A stretch of DNA of 64,000 nt from Emydura subglobosa (GCA_007922225.1 ML679973.1:1244033-1308032); one strand, 5' to 3'. Numbered from the stretch's first letter, positions 22,838 to 34,545 are shown. The notes: a model not told the origin generated them from the sequence alone. A program made the numbers and translations.

Positions 22838-23545
22838 TCTGTGACAGATAAAGGCAATTTCCTGTAATATCCTTGAAAGACCTCGATAAAGAAGTTTATG
22901 TATTGTGGGCTGGAACTGCATGTAACTTCACTAAGGGGAGATATAACAGATATTGCAACCCCATGCAGTATCTTTGGGGTCCATTGTTTTAAATGAACGG
23001 TTTATGTATGATTGTGTCCTAGTCCATGGGGAGAGCTACCACAGTTCCTCCAGGAACTAAAAACAGTGGGTGGTGATTAAAGAAATTCAGCCAGGTTGTA
23101 ACCCACAGAGAGGTACCAGCTCCTGGGGATGCTCGCACATACTAGTTCAAAGTGGATTCTCCAGGAAGCTACAGTAAAGAAAGGACTTTTGCACAAATAG
23201 CCTGACTTGGGGCCTCCTTTCTGATCCAGCAAACAGACTGGGTCTTCTGTTTGAGAAAGGGAGTGGGGCAATCCTTGTGGAAGGGTTGGAAGGACTTGAC
23301 CCACAGGGCCCCATAAGATGAATGGGTGACCGCCAGTAGTTTTTAGTATGTGGATACAAACTTTTATTGTTTTTATACGTTTTCTCTTGAATGAATAAAT
23401 GTGCTTGCTTAGAAGGACCGGGATGGTAACTTAGAACTGTGGGCAATACACTGGTCACAGCCTTCAGAAAGACAGTAAAGTGGAGACACTGGCCTGTTTA
23501 GAGACTGTGGCCTATTGGAGATATTGCAGTGTAATCCAGTGTAAT
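22838..23545 (+). mobile_element. Candidate solo LTR
   Basis: Starts near 'tgtgacagataaaggcaat' and carries 'gaatgaataaatgtgcttg' (AATAAA at about 23393), followed within about 60 bp by 'atacactggtcacagcc'. A TG start, an internal AATAAA near the 3' side and no coding sequence suit an LTR. I cannot define the 3' end or a target duplication. Confidence 0.35.
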
Positions 23546-24050
23546 CCAGCGAGCAGTACCCCATTCCAACTCTGTATTATTCCCCTTTCTTCTTAGATCT
23601 GAAACTGCATCTCAGTCATGACCTTATGCACCCACTGCTATACCTGTTTTAGGCCTATCTTGTAAAATTATCACCTGTCCTGTTTCTTCTGGCATCTATC
23701 CTGACTTTTTTTGAGTTGATCCTGCATCCTACAAGCCTGATAATGAAAGGTAAGGGATGTTTACCCCCCTAACTCTTATATAGCATCATTTTTGAGATTC
23801 TGATCTCTGGTTTATAAATGCACAAAATCAAATTGGAATATTTACACATGAGTGATAAACAGCCCCAAAGTTTGGTTCTGCTGGAATACAGCCATCTTCC
23901 CAAAACAAATTCAGGTACAGAGCTAAAGATTTAGGTGCCTAATTTCCACTTTAGGCAATTAAATCCAAAATTAAATCCCCAAAACCTCCATAATCTGCTG
24001 CCTAACCCTGTTGGTACTTAAATTCCCGTTGGTAGGCATGCACAAAACTA
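23546..24050. other. Unannotated, with an old palindromic-repeat fragment at its end
   Basis: Nothing recognisable until 23930-24050, where 'gatttaggtgcctaatttcc' and 'taggcaattaaatcc' resemble an old amniote foldback repeat. Confidence 0.4.
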
Positions 24051-24057
24051 CCTAAAT

Positions 24058-25560
24058 CATAGAAACATAGGGCTGGAAAGGATGTTGAGAGGTCATCAAG
24101 TCCAGTCCCCTGCATTGAGGCAGGACCAAGTAAACACCTCCTATGATGGGGATTCCATGACCTCCTTTGGAAATCTATTCCAGATCTTAACTACCCTTAT
24201 AGTTAGAAAGTTTTTTAATATATAATCTAAACATTCCTTGCTGAAGATTAAACCCATTACTTCTTGTCCTACCTTTAGTGGAGATGGAGAACAATTGATC
24301 ACAGACCTCTTCGTAACAGCCCTTAACATACTGGAAGACTGTTATCAGGTGTCGTTGTCGTGTCCGTCCGTGTGTGTCATCGTCGTCCCCGTCGTGTGTC
24401 CGCCCCCTCCCCCCCCCCATCCCAAGTCTTCTTTTCTCAAGACTAAACATGCTCAGGTTTTTTTTTTTAACTTTTCCTCATAGGTCAGGTTTTCTAAACT
24501 TCATCATTTTTATTGTTTTCTTTTGGACTCTCTCCCAATTTGTCCACATCCTTCCTAAAGTGTGGTACCCAGAATTGGACACAGTACTACAGCTGAGGCC
24601 TCACCAGTGCCAAGTACAGTTAAAACAATTACCTTCCCTGGCTTACATATAATATTCCTGTTAATAAACTCCAGAAGCATATTAGCCCTTTTTGCAACTG
24701 CATCACATTGTTGGTTTATATTCAATTTGTGATCCACTATAATGCCCAGATCCTTTTCAGCACTGCAACCATCTAGCCAGTTATTCCCCATTTTGTCGTT
24801 GTGCACTTGATTTTTCTTTCCTAAATGAAGTACTCTGCACTAGTCTTTACTGAATTTCACCTTGTTGAATTCTGACTACTTCTCCAATTTGTCCAGGTCA
24901 TTTTGAATTCTAATCCTGTCCTCCAAAGTGCTTGCAATCCCTCCCTGCTTGGTGTCATCTGCAAATTTTACATACATACTCTCCACTTCACTATCCATGT
25001 CATTAATGAAAATATTGAGTAGTACCAAATCCAGGATTGACGCCAGCAACACACCCCTACATATACCCTCCCAGACTGACAGAGAAAGATTGATAACTAC
25101 TCTTTGTGTATGGTCTTTCAACAAGTTGTGGACCCCCCCCTTATAGTAATTTCATTTAGACAGCATTTCCCGAACATGCTTATGAAAATATCATGTTGGA
25201 CTATGTCAAAAGCCTTACTGAAATCAAGATATCATGTCCACAGTTTCCCCCAGCCACTAAGCCAGTAACTCTATCAAAGAAAAAAATTAGGTTGACTTGG
25301 TATAATTTGTTCTTGACAAATTTATGTTGGCTATTCCTTGTAACCCTATTATTTTCTAGGTGCTTACAAACTGACAGTTTAATAATCTGTTCCAGTGCCT
25401 TCCGAGGTATTGAAGTTAGGCTGACTGGGTGATATTTCAAAGATAGGTATTATGTTTGCCCTTCTCCAGTCTTCTGGGAACTCATTTGTCCTTCAGGGTA
25501 ATTGCTAACAACTCTAAGATTGCTTCACTTGTTCCCTAAGTACCCTAGGGCGAATTTCAA
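24058..25560 (-). mobile_element. CR1 LINE 3' half, antisense, with polymerase core
   Basis: Starts with the antisense 3' end ('aaacatagggctggaaagg'). The minus strand then encodes, going leftward from 25440, YHPVSLTSIPRKALEQI and RNSQHKFVKNKLYQVNL (polymerase fingers), LLNIFINDMD and the FADD catalytic box (24954-24965), AEKDLGIIVDHKLNINQQ (about 24700-24760) and the C-terminal region. Frames are fragmented, so it is inactive. A C/G/T simple-sequence block (24345-24425) with a long C run is inserted in the 3' part. Confidence 0.85.
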
Positions 25561-25639
25561 CAGGCCCTGCCTGAAGCCAGTGCCTGCTCATTCAGGGTCT
25601 TCAAGCTAGGCATTCCCTACCTATCTCAGAGCCTGACAA

Positions 25640-25940
25640 GTGGATCACTGTCCCCATCCAACCACTCCCTTTTTAGAGCAGTCACTAAGGATGTGGGCGA
25701 CCAAGGTACAAATCCCCACTCTACCTGCTTGAACACAGGTCTCTAACTTCCTAGGTGAGTGCCCTATCCACGAGCTATAAAGTCATTCTCACTTGCTATC
25801 CCAATGCATATTTATGTATTTTATTCATAATGGAACATCTTCAGCAGAAACCCCAGAATGCCCCACAGAACAGTGGTTAGGGCACTCGCCTCATTTATTT
25901 ATTTTGGGAGAAAGAGCTGACCTGGCTTAGGCACTGAATG
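25640..25940. repeat. Old repeat with tRNA-like blocks
   Basis: 'accaaggtacaaatcccca', 'gtgagtgccctatccacga' and, inverted, 'gtggttagggcactcgcct' are the blocks of a widespread amniote repeat with internal symmetry. Identification by eye. Confidence 0.4.
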
Positions 25941-28145
25941 CCAGGAAAAGAGTCTTTGCTGCCTACCCTGAGTGGAAGAAGCCCCACCTCACACACCCTT
26001 TGGGGGATGGGGCTTAGGCCATGCCCCTCCTCAGTATTTCCTTATGGCTCGTTTAGATGGTGCCCTGCTCGTATTCTTTCCTGGCTTCTAAGAACCCCTT
26101 GCTTATGTCTCTGACTCTCCCCCCTTGCATTGTATAGAGAGCCTGGGCACTTAACTCAGGGCTATGGATTCCACTAGTTGGCAGGAGGCCTAAACATTAG
26201 TCATTGCAATACCTGATGTTTAAGTCCCCTTTGTGGACTGAGCCCCTCCTGTCCAAGCCTGTAATCACTGAAGCCAATGGTAAAACTCCTACAGCTTCAT
26301 GGGTATAGGATCAAGCCTCAAGAGAGATGCATGTGTCTTATGTACCAAAATGGTTACTCTAGTTAAAGCTGCATGCCTGGGAGGAGATAGGCAAGGTGAC
26401 CTACCGCAAGAAGCTTTTTCCATTTTTAATTTCTGTGAGTCGCTAATACTGAAGGTAGTCTCAGGAAAAAGATTGCAAACCCACTGCCATCTCTATTAGT
26501 GAAAATTTTGTTCTCTTAATTAACAGGCATACATCTCATAATCCCTTCTCTTAACAGTATGTGAACTCTTGTTCACCTACAGTATTTCATTTAGGAGGAA
26601 ATGTGTATCATTAGGAGGTGGAAGTTGTCACTAGTGCATTATTCTTAACTAAGAATTATGATTTTTCCTTCCTTCTCTATATTTACAACTTTTTGTGTGC
26701 ATATAGACATTACTGTATTGTGTCTTGATACAATGGTGATTAGCACCTTAAAAATACCTTAGATTGTCTTAAATAAATAATGACTTCCAGCCCATCTGTA
26801 TGGCCGCAGTGAGTGCTACAATTGTTAACTAAAATAAGATTCATACATGGATTTTTAAAATCCCTCAGTGCTCAGTAAAATCTGGGTTGTAATAACAGAG
26901 TTCTTGTTTCTCTCATCTTATTTGTATGTTTCATGTCATCTGCCCTCATATTTCTTAATAAAGTTCAGATATTGCTTATTTTTCTAGGTACTGCATGTGT
27001 TTAAAAAACTTGTTCAAATGTTTCTTTACTTTCATACAAGTAAAGAAACAGTTGATTATACAGAATTTCTGACTGCTTGTTACTCCTTGAAAAAGTTATT
27101 AGTATATTTCTAACTGGTCAAGTAAAAGTAAACTGAAAAATGTTTTTAGTTGCTGAATATTCTAGATAACTATTAAATAGCCGTAGTATAGTCACTGTGA
27201 GATACACCAATGAAAGCTAGTTGTCGTGTTGTAGTTATCGAGTTAATTTTAAGTCTCTATACATGTGGGCCCATTTTCACCATTACTCTATATTGCTATT
27301 AAAGCTGAATGAGCAATTCACAATGAACAAATTACTCAGATAATTTAGCCACTTTTTTGGTTTGTGAATTATCTATGAACAGACTTTGATTTTTGTCAAT
27401 TTGTTTCAGGAATGTTTGTGTGAACAAACAAGTTTATGGTTCACGCACAGGACTACAAATTCATTTTTTGAGAAAGTCGATTTCCACGTTTGATTGTGGC
27501 CGGGGGCATAAATTCAGAGCTCATACTCCACTCAATCCATAGGAGCTCTACCACATATGTCAATAGGAAGTTTATACAGAGATCCAGGGCTGAACCTGAC
27601 CAATACATAATAAACTAAAACTTTTTAGTTATTTGTTAAATCACATGCGTCATCACTCACTGGAAAATATTCTCATCTTTAGGATCAGTGCTCATTCTGC
27701 CTTCTATTTTCCTTCTGTAACCTTGTTTCTTTTCACCAGCTTGCTTTTTTGCCTCTGTATTTCTTTCACTGCAGCAAGTCACAACTTGATCACTATGGGC
27801 TTCACACTCCAGCCCCATTGCCCATTCCACATAATAGATTATCTGGGTTAAAACAGTTGATGACATGTGAAGTGCCATAGTTAGGCTGTAAACTAACACT
27901 TCATTGAGAACAATAGGAAATTCACATCTCTGAGACATTACTTCAAACTATCCCCAGACTCATGTAGACAACATTGCATCAATAAGCTTCACATGACTTT
28001 ATGGATAGAGGATTAAGTTTAAAACCCTGAGGTCTAGAAACTTTTATTTAATACAACTGTCGATTCTTCAGAATCTGACTAGGCCATATGAGTGAAATAA
28101 ATAGGAACTGAAGCACCTAGGAATTGCCATACCGAATCTAGATAG
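25941..28145. other. Unannotated AT-rich intergenic sequence
   Basis: About 2.2 kb with no supportable gene. A diverged amniote foldback fragment may lie at 26225-26320 ('ctgaagccaatggtaaaac'). The open frames at 27633-27938 on both strands look accidental. Confidence 0.5.
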
Positions 28146-28434
28146 AAATGGTAGACCTATGATCTAGATAGAAATGGTAGAATTAGCAGTAATAATGCAG
28201 AAAAGACGTAAGTATTCAATAAATATTTCTGTTTCTGTATTTGGGAAAAAACAAATGATAAAGTCATATCATACAATAACACTCTTTCCATTCCACTAGT
28301 ATCTCAGGACGATGTTAAACAGCAGCTACTAGAGATAGACATTTTAAATTAGCAGGTCTGGTAAACTTGCATCCAAGGGTTTTAAAGGAGCTGGCTGACA
28401 AGATTGCTGGATCGTAAAGGTTGATTTTGAATAA

Positions 28435-28729
28435 GGCTATGTCTTCACTGATGGCGGCAAATTTGCCGCCGTCAGATTGACTTCTCTGGATCGACTGAGC
28501 AGTCAGTGAAGACCCGTTCAGTCGATCCAGAAATCGACATATTAAGACCACCTCCTCAAGTAGCGTAGCGCTGCGTTGACGGGAACGCTGTTCCCATCGG
28601 CGCAGTGCAGTGAAGATGGCGCGCAGAAGAAAAGCAGAGAAGTCGACGGGAGTTACACAAGTTTTTTGCATAGCTTGTGTAATTCCGGTCGACTGCCGCT
28701 GAATCTCGGATGTAAGTGAAGACAAACTC
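28435..28729. mobile_element. Inverted-repeat DNA element with TAA target duplication
   Basis: The 295-bp element starts GGCTATGTCTTCACTG and ends, reverse-complemented, GAGTTTGTCTTCACTT. TAA is present on both sides (28432-28434 and 28730-28732), as expected for PIF/Harbinger-mobilised elements. It holds internal inverted CGATC-rich blocks such as 'ctggatcgactgagc' and 'cagtcgatccag'. It has no coding capacity and interrupts CR1 coding sequence cleanly. Confidence 0.82.
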
Positions 28730-29344
28730 TAAGTCTTGGAACACTGAAAGAGATCCAGAAGACTGGAAGAAAGTTAATGTTGTGCTCATATTTTAAAAGG
28801 GCAAATTGTGCAACCTGGATAATTATAGGCCTGTCAGTCTGACACTGATCCCAGGCAAGATAATGGAGCAGCTGATGCATGACTCAATTAGTAAAGAATC
28901 AAAGGAGGGTAATATAATTAATGCCAATCAACATGGGTTTATGGAAAATAGATCCTGTCAAACAAATGATGAGATTACAAATTTGGTTGATAAATGTAAC
29001 AAAGTTGATGTTAGACAGAAAAGGTGGGTGAGGTAATATCTTTTACTGGATCAACTTCTGTTGGTGAGAGAGACAAGCTTTCGAGTTACACAGAGCTCTT
29101 CCTCAGGTCTGGGAAACTACTTAGATTGTTGTAATAAACCATAAATCCAGTGTCTCTGTTCAGTCCATGATTTTTAGTGTCTAGCAGAATTCTGATCACA
29201 CAGGAAAATGATAAAAGACAAAAACACCATATCACTATTTTCACAGAACGGTGACTCTATATCTAACCTATCAGTCCTTATCCCCAACAGAAACCTGCAC
29301 AACATTTCCAAAAGATGAGCCTGGGAGCTTAATTCGTAACTCTG

Positions 29345-29690
29345 TTAGTCGCAAGCATCAGAACAGCAATACTGGGTCAGGCCAATGGTTCATCTAGCCC
29401 AGCATCCTCTCTTCCAAAGATGGCCAACACCAGAAGCTTCAGAGAGAATGAACAGAACAGAACAATTACTGAGGGATTCATCCTCTGTTGTCCACCCCCA
29501 GCTTCTGGCAATTAGAGGCCTAGGACACCCAGAGTATGGGGTTGCATCTCTGACCATCTTGGCTTATAGCCATTGACGGACCTATCCTCCAAGAACTTAT
29601 CTAATTCTTTTCTGACCCCAGTAATAGTTTTGGCTTCACAACATTCTCTGGCATCAAGTTCCACGGGTTGACAGTGTGCTGTGTGAAGTA
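29345..29690 (-). mobile_element. CR1 3' end, antisense, nested in the composite insertion
   Basis: 'gggtcaggccaatggttcat', 'ctagcccagcatcctctctt', 'ctatcctccaagaacttatc' and 'tggcatcaagttccacggg' (minus-strand NPWNLMP) are the antisense CR1 3' end of a subfamily not otherwise seen in this window. Confidence 0.8.
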
Positions 29691-29868
29691 AGAAATATCA
29701 TGGTCTTAAAACCATTACCACAATCTGTAACCCACTATCCCCCTCTTTTGTCCCAAGACTACCAGGGTGTGAGCAGGCTACTTCACCTGGAATGGTCCCA
29801 TAGAATATGTGCTAACTACTTATGCTAAACTAGCTGTTCGATCTTGTATTTAGAGATCACACTCTTAG

Positions 29869-30240
29869 GCCTCGTCTACACTATGAAAATAAGTCGGCCT
29901 ATGTTAGGTCGACATACAGCCACGGCATTAATTACTGGGGTGGCTGATGTCCACACTGCCCTCCTTGGGCCGGTGGTGCACGTCCTCACCAGGAGCACTT
30001 CCACCAACCTAAGAGGGGCAGTGTCGGAAGCTAAGAGCATGGTCTCTCAGCTCCGCTGGCAGCTCCCTGCCTGGAGTCCTGCTGCCCCACAGACTCCCGG
30101 GCTCCCCGGGGAGCGGGGAATGTGGAGTGGGGGGGAGCAGCCCAATGGGAGCCCAGGAGTCCAGTTGCTCAGCTCAGCTCCCCAAGGGAGCGGGGTACAG
30201 CTGGGCTCTAGCTGCCCGGCTTTCTTGTCAATTTCAGGGC
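29869..30240. mobile_element. GC-rich inverted-repeat-type DNA element
   Basis: The left end is 'ggcctcgtctacactatg', of the same type as the other short elements. It has internal 'aggtcgacatacagcca' and 'ggtggctgatgtccacact'. The right terminus is not clear and the GC-rich part (30050-30230) may include unrelated sequence. The 168-residue open frame across it (29844-30350) is a composition artefact. Confidence 0.55.
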
Positions 30241-31444
30241 TCCAGCAGAAATTGTCCCTCCACCCATCTTATCTCTCTAACATCCTGGGATCGACAGGAC
30301 TAGGACAACATTGCATACATAAAGTTGATGCAACTTACTTAGACTTTTGAAAGGCATTTGTCTTGGTATCCCATGACGTTTTGATTAAAAAACTAGAAAC
30401 ATATACCATTAACATGGCACACATTAAACAGATTTAAAACTGGATAACTGATAGGTCTCAAGATGTAATTGTAAATGTGGAAACATCATCCAATGAGTGT
30501 GTTTCTAGTAGAGTCCTGCAGGGGATTTCTTCTTGGCCCTAAGCTATTTAAGATTTTTATCAATGACCTTGAAGAAAACAAAATCATCATTGATAAAGTT
30601 TGCAGATAACCCAAATTGGGGGAGTGGTAAATAATGAAAAGGCCAGGTCACTGATTCAGAGCAATCTGGATTTCTTGGGAGCAAGCAAACAGTATGAGTT
30701 TTAATACAGCTGAATGTAAATGTATGCACCTTGGAACAAAGAATGCAGACCATACTTACAGGACGGGAGACTGAAACCTGGGAAGCGGGGACTATGAAAA
30801 AGATTTGGGGGTCGTGGTGGATACATGAGCTCCCAGTCAGATGCTGTGGCCAAAAAAGCTAATGGGATTCTGGGATGCATAAAGACGGGATTCTTGAAAA
30901 GGAGCTGAGAGGTTATTTTACCTCTGTATTTGGTAGTGGGGCAACTGCGGCTGGAACTCTGTGTCCATTTCTGGTGCCTACAACTCAAGAAGGATGTTGA
31001 TGAACTGAAGAGGGTTCAGAGAAGAGCCACGAGAATGACCAAAGGATTAGAAAATCTGCCTTCGAGTGATAGACTGAAGGAGCTTAACAAAGAGAAGGTT
31101 AATGGATGACTTGATTATAGTCTCTAAGTACCTTCATGGGGGACAGATATTTAATAATGGGCTTTTCAATCTAACAGAGAAAGGTATATGGCAGGAAGTT
31201 GAAGTAAGACAAATTCATTCTGGAAATAAGGTGTAAATTTTAACACTGAGGGTAATTAACCATTGGAACAACTTACCAATGGTCATGGTGGATTCTCCAT
31301 CACTGACAATTTTCAAATCAAGATTGGATGTTTTTCTAAAAGATCTGCTCTAGGAATTATTTAGGGGAAGTTCTATGGCCTATATTATACAGAAGGTCAG
31401 ACTGGATGATCACAACGGTCCCTTCTGATCTTGAAACCCATGTC

Positions 31445-32585
31445 TTGATGAATCCATGTAGTCTAGTATCCTGTCTCCTACAGCGACCAGCACCAAATAC
31501 CAAACCAGAAGAAGGTGCAAGAAACTCCACAGTAGACAGATATAGGGTAATTTGCCTCCTTGAAGTTTTTATGCTAGCCACTAATAGTTAAAATCGGCTA
31601 AAATCCTGAATCATTCAGTTTTATCTCCCTTCCAAAACCTTTTTCAAAAGAACAATTAACTACGATAACTCTGGATATTCTTGATATCCATATAATTGTC
31701 CAGTCCCTCTTTAAATCTTGCTAATCAACAGCATCTGGTGGCAATGCGTTCCACAGCCCCATTACACGTTGTATGACAAAATACTTCTTTCTATCAATTT
31801 TGAATTTGCTGCCTTTCAATTTCATTAAACGTCCCCTTGTTCTTGTGTTACAATACGGAGAATAGAAGCTCTCAATCCACCTTCTGTTTAGCATTCACTG
31901 TACTTACATTTATTTTACTTTTATCATGGCTCCTCTTATTCATATCTTCTCTAACGTGAACAATCCCAATCTCTTCAATCTCTCTTCACATGAGAGGTTT
32001 TCCATGCCTCTGACCATTTTCATCACCGTTCTCTGAACCCTTCTAAGTCTGCAGTATTTTGTTTTGTGCTGGGGTGACTTGTGCTGATCAAGGTCTTTCA
32101 AATGAGGGTGAACCATAGATTTATTCAGTGGTGTTATCATACTTTTCATATTATCCTCCACCCCATTCCTTATGCATGCTAACGTCTTGTTTGCTTTTTG
32201 ATCACAGGTGTACATTAGCCAAATGTCTTTGTTGATGGGACCGCAGTGATGCCCAGGTATTCTTCTTCAGTTGAAACTGTTAATTTAGAAGTTATATGAG
32301 TCGTTTACATTTTCCCACTCCCGTGCAATGCTTTGTACTTATCCCTATTGAACTTCAGATGCCATTGTGCTGCCCATTCACCTGGCTTGGTCCGCTGCTC
32401 TGAAGTTACTCACATTCTTGTCTGGACAAGAGTAACTTAAATAGTTTTGAATCATTTCCAAATTCTATCACCTTACTGCTCACCTTCATTTCCAGATCAT
32501 TAACAAATGTATTAAACAACACTGGATGTAGTATGAAACCTTGAGCAGTGCCTCCCGTCATTCAGTTTACACTCGGCTCCCTCTT
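31445..32585 (-). mobile_element. CR1 LINE 3' half, antisense, tail-to-tail with the previous copy
   Basis: Antisense 3' end 'gtctagtatcctgtctccta', then 'caatgcgttccacagcccc'. The minus strand encodes RRVQRTVMKMVRGMENLS and ERLKRLGLFTLEK (31940-32060) and DQKANKTLACIRN (32170-32210). It is the same subfamily as 19822-20262 but longer. The junction with the plus-strand CR1 at about 31444 has almost no intervening sequence. Confidence 0.8.
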
Positions 32586-32649
32586 CACATGGATCCCGTT
32601 CTGTGCAGTGCATTCTGATAGGCCTCGGTGGTGCAAACAGTGTTTAAAG

Positions 32650-32880
32650 CAGCGGTTCTCACACTGTCGGTCGGGACCCTGAGTTCATGGGGTCGCTGGG
32701 GCTGGCGTTTGACTTGCTGGGGCCCTGGGCTGGCAGGACTCAGGTTTCGGCTTTGGGCCCCACTCCTCCCACACCCAGAGTGGTGGGGCTCGGGCTTCGG
32801 TCTCCCCACCCGGGGGTCATGTAGTCATTTTTTTTTTGGTCCCACGGGGGTCAAAGTGCAATAAAGTTTGAGAACCACTG
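32650..32880. mobile_element. Non-autonomous hAT element with 8-bp target duplication
   Basis: The 231-bp element has inverted ends CAGCGGTTCTCACACT and, reverse-complemented, CAGTGGTTCTCAAACTTT. Flanking 8-mers GTTTAAAG (32642-32649) and ATTTAAAG (32881-32888) match at 7 of 8. The interior is GC-rich and non-coding ('ggctttgggccccactcc'). Its termini are close to those of 17699-18083, although the interiors differ. Confidence 0.87.
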
Positions 32881-32926
32881 ATTTAAAGAGTCAGTGGTGG
32901 GACTAGAGAAGCACCTTCCAGATCCA

Positions 32927-33085
32927 TTATTTATTTGTATGACACTAGCACCTAGAAGCTCCTATGGAAATCAGGGCTCCACTGAGCGAGCTGCTATACA
33001 AACATATAGTGAGAGACAGTCCCTGGCCAAAGAATTTACAATCGAAATAGATAAGTCAGACAAAGGGTAGGGGAAGTTTTCAAAG
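32927..33085 (+). repeat. L2-like LINE remnant
   Basis: 'attatttatttgtatgacac', 'tagcacctagaagctccta', 'gagagacagtccctggcc' and 'agacaaagggtaggggaag' follow the order of an old amniote LINE 3' region. Confidence 0.5.
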
Positions 33086-33373
33086 GCAGTTGTGGCCTAT
33101 TTGCTGATCCCTCTTGAAGACTGCAGTATGGGGCAGTGGTCAGTTAGCTGGCCATAAGGATCCCAGCAGTGAGTTGGCCACCTGTGAAGGTGCCAGAGAC
33201 GAGGAACTGGAGATCTCTGGACCTCTCCCCACATTCCACTCTATAGTAGACAAGAGGGTGGGTGATTATAACCATAAGGAATTGCAGCGTGATATCTTTT
33301 TACAAGTTCAAATTCTGAGCTTCCCTGCCTGGACAGTATTTTTTTAACTTGGCGATTCCAAGACACTTTCTCA

Positions 33374-33645
33374 GTCTATGTACACACTACCGCTTGCCTT
33401 GCTCAGGGATATGAACGAGCCACCCCGAGTGACGTAAGTTTCACCAGTTTATGCACTAGTGTAGACAGCGCTATGTGGGCAGACGTCCCACCAACATAGC
33501 TACCGCCGCTTGTGCTGGCTGGAGTAATTAATTTGTCAGGGAGAGCTCTCCCTGGTCGGCTTACTGCACTTGCACTAACAACACTACAGCAGCACTGCTT
33601 CGTCTGTGCAGCTGCGCCACTGTAAGCTCTGAACCACGGCCAGAG
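33374..33645. mobile_element. Inverted-repeat DNA element (MITE), relative of 19290-19567
   Basis: Contains 'ctagtgtagacagcgctatg', 'ggagagctctccctggtcgg' and 'cagcagcactgcttcgtc', matching the order in 19290-19567. Left end 'tctatgtacacactaccg'; the right end is degraded. The minus-strand frame at 33403-33780 is not a gene. Confidence 0.6.
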
Positions 33646-33789
33646 CTTTAAGTAATAACAGGGCAGACTTTCAAACCTACAAGTTTGTGCACCTCCATTT
33701 ACAGTGGTTTGGGAGTTGCGTCTGAGCAAGCCAATGAAGCACATTTGAAAAAGCATTTGAAAACCTGGTCCAACAATCACTAGTAATAT

Positions 33790-34015
33790 TACTGCTACTT
33801 TGTACTGATATAGAGCCTTTCACATGGGGATATCAGTAGGCCTTACAAACCTCAATTAATCCTCAAGACCGAACGCCAGGAAGTAAATATTAGTATCCCC
33901 ATTTTACAGTGGGGCAAACAGAGACAAAGTGGCTTGCCCAGAATCAGAGGCAAAGCCCAGAACAGAATTCAGGTTTCTGAATCCCAGTCTGCTGTCTTAA
34001 CCACTAGACCATGTG
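33790..34015 (+). repeat. L2-like LINE 3' end
   Basis: 'tagtatccccattttacagt', 'ggcttgcccagaatcagagg' and 'cagtctgctgtcttaaccac' then 'tagaccatg' are the characteristic L2-type 3' blocks in order. Confidence 0.6.
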
Positions 34016-34545
34016 CATATTATATCCACATGAGAACTGATTACAGTTCAGTGTATTTTGCACGCTAAAGAGTTCAGCCGGCAAGGTTTCCTTGACTCTA
34101 CAGAAATGTAGCAATCACACCTGAAAGATCTCTGGATGGGACAGGACTAAAGAATTCAATAGTAAAGGTACAAGCTCTGTCAGTGCCCCACTCTACTAAC
34201 TGACAGTAGGGTGGACAATGATCTTACAATGCTTGGCAGCAATTAGCGCAGGTAAAGCATTCCTCACTCCTGCAGTTAATAAGTGACTGAGAGGCATATC
34301 AACTTATGCAGTAGGAGCTGTTTGCAACCAGCAGTACACATGCAGATAAAATGGGAGTTTATTGATGGCCAGCCTAGGCGTCGTCGTTTTCCCAAGCAAC
34401 GCACAGCCTCACTGAAAGGTTTTATTATTTTAATTTAATAAAACAACTACAAAAATGATCATTATTTTTTAAAAGGTACCAAGGTTTGAAAACAGTGGGA
34501 AAGGTGCCCGATTGATCGGCCTGGAGTCTGAAGTCCTCCCCTTCG

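Larger units (their letters stand above)
29011..30320. mobile_element. 1.3-kb composite insertion bounded by a 10-bp direct repeat
   Basis: The direct repeat AAAGTTGATG occurs at 29001-29010 and 30321-30330, and the host CR1 is continuous when one copy and everything between are removed. The outer parts belong to one unclassified family. 29013-29340 is in sense orientation ('aaggtgggtgaggtaatatc', 'cacagagctcttcctcag') and matches 42765-43090. 29690-29865 and 30255-30300 are in antisense and match the same family. An antisense CR1 (29345-29690) and a MITE (29869-30240) were inserted inside later. Confidence 0.75.
28150..31443 (+). mobile_element. CR1 LINE, long copy with two nested insertions
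   Basis: A decayed ORF2 in several pieces. 28270-28434 carries the region before the polymerase (LHPRVLKELADKIAG). 28733-29010 encodes DNYRPVSLTLIPGKIMEQL and NANQHGFMENRSCQTN. After the second insertion, 30321-30600 continues with TYLDF, WIT.RSQDVIVNVETS and FINDLEENK; the FADD equivalent at 30597-30610 reads FADNPN. 30940-31080 gives the RVQRRATRMTKGLENLPS-type C-terminus. The 3' end is 'aaggtcagactggatgatca', then 'cttgaaacccatg'. Removing the insertions at 28435-28729 and 29011-30320 restores collinearity with the copy at 58150-59130. Confidence 0.87.

Noticed and set aside
29844..30350. 168-residue plus-strand open frame
   Set aside because: It begins in repeat A, crosses a MITE and its GC-rich part, and ends at the CR1 junction, so it is a chance frame across nested repeats.
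33403..33780. 125-residue minus-strand frame
   Set aside because: It lies almost wholly within a MITE related to 19290-19567.
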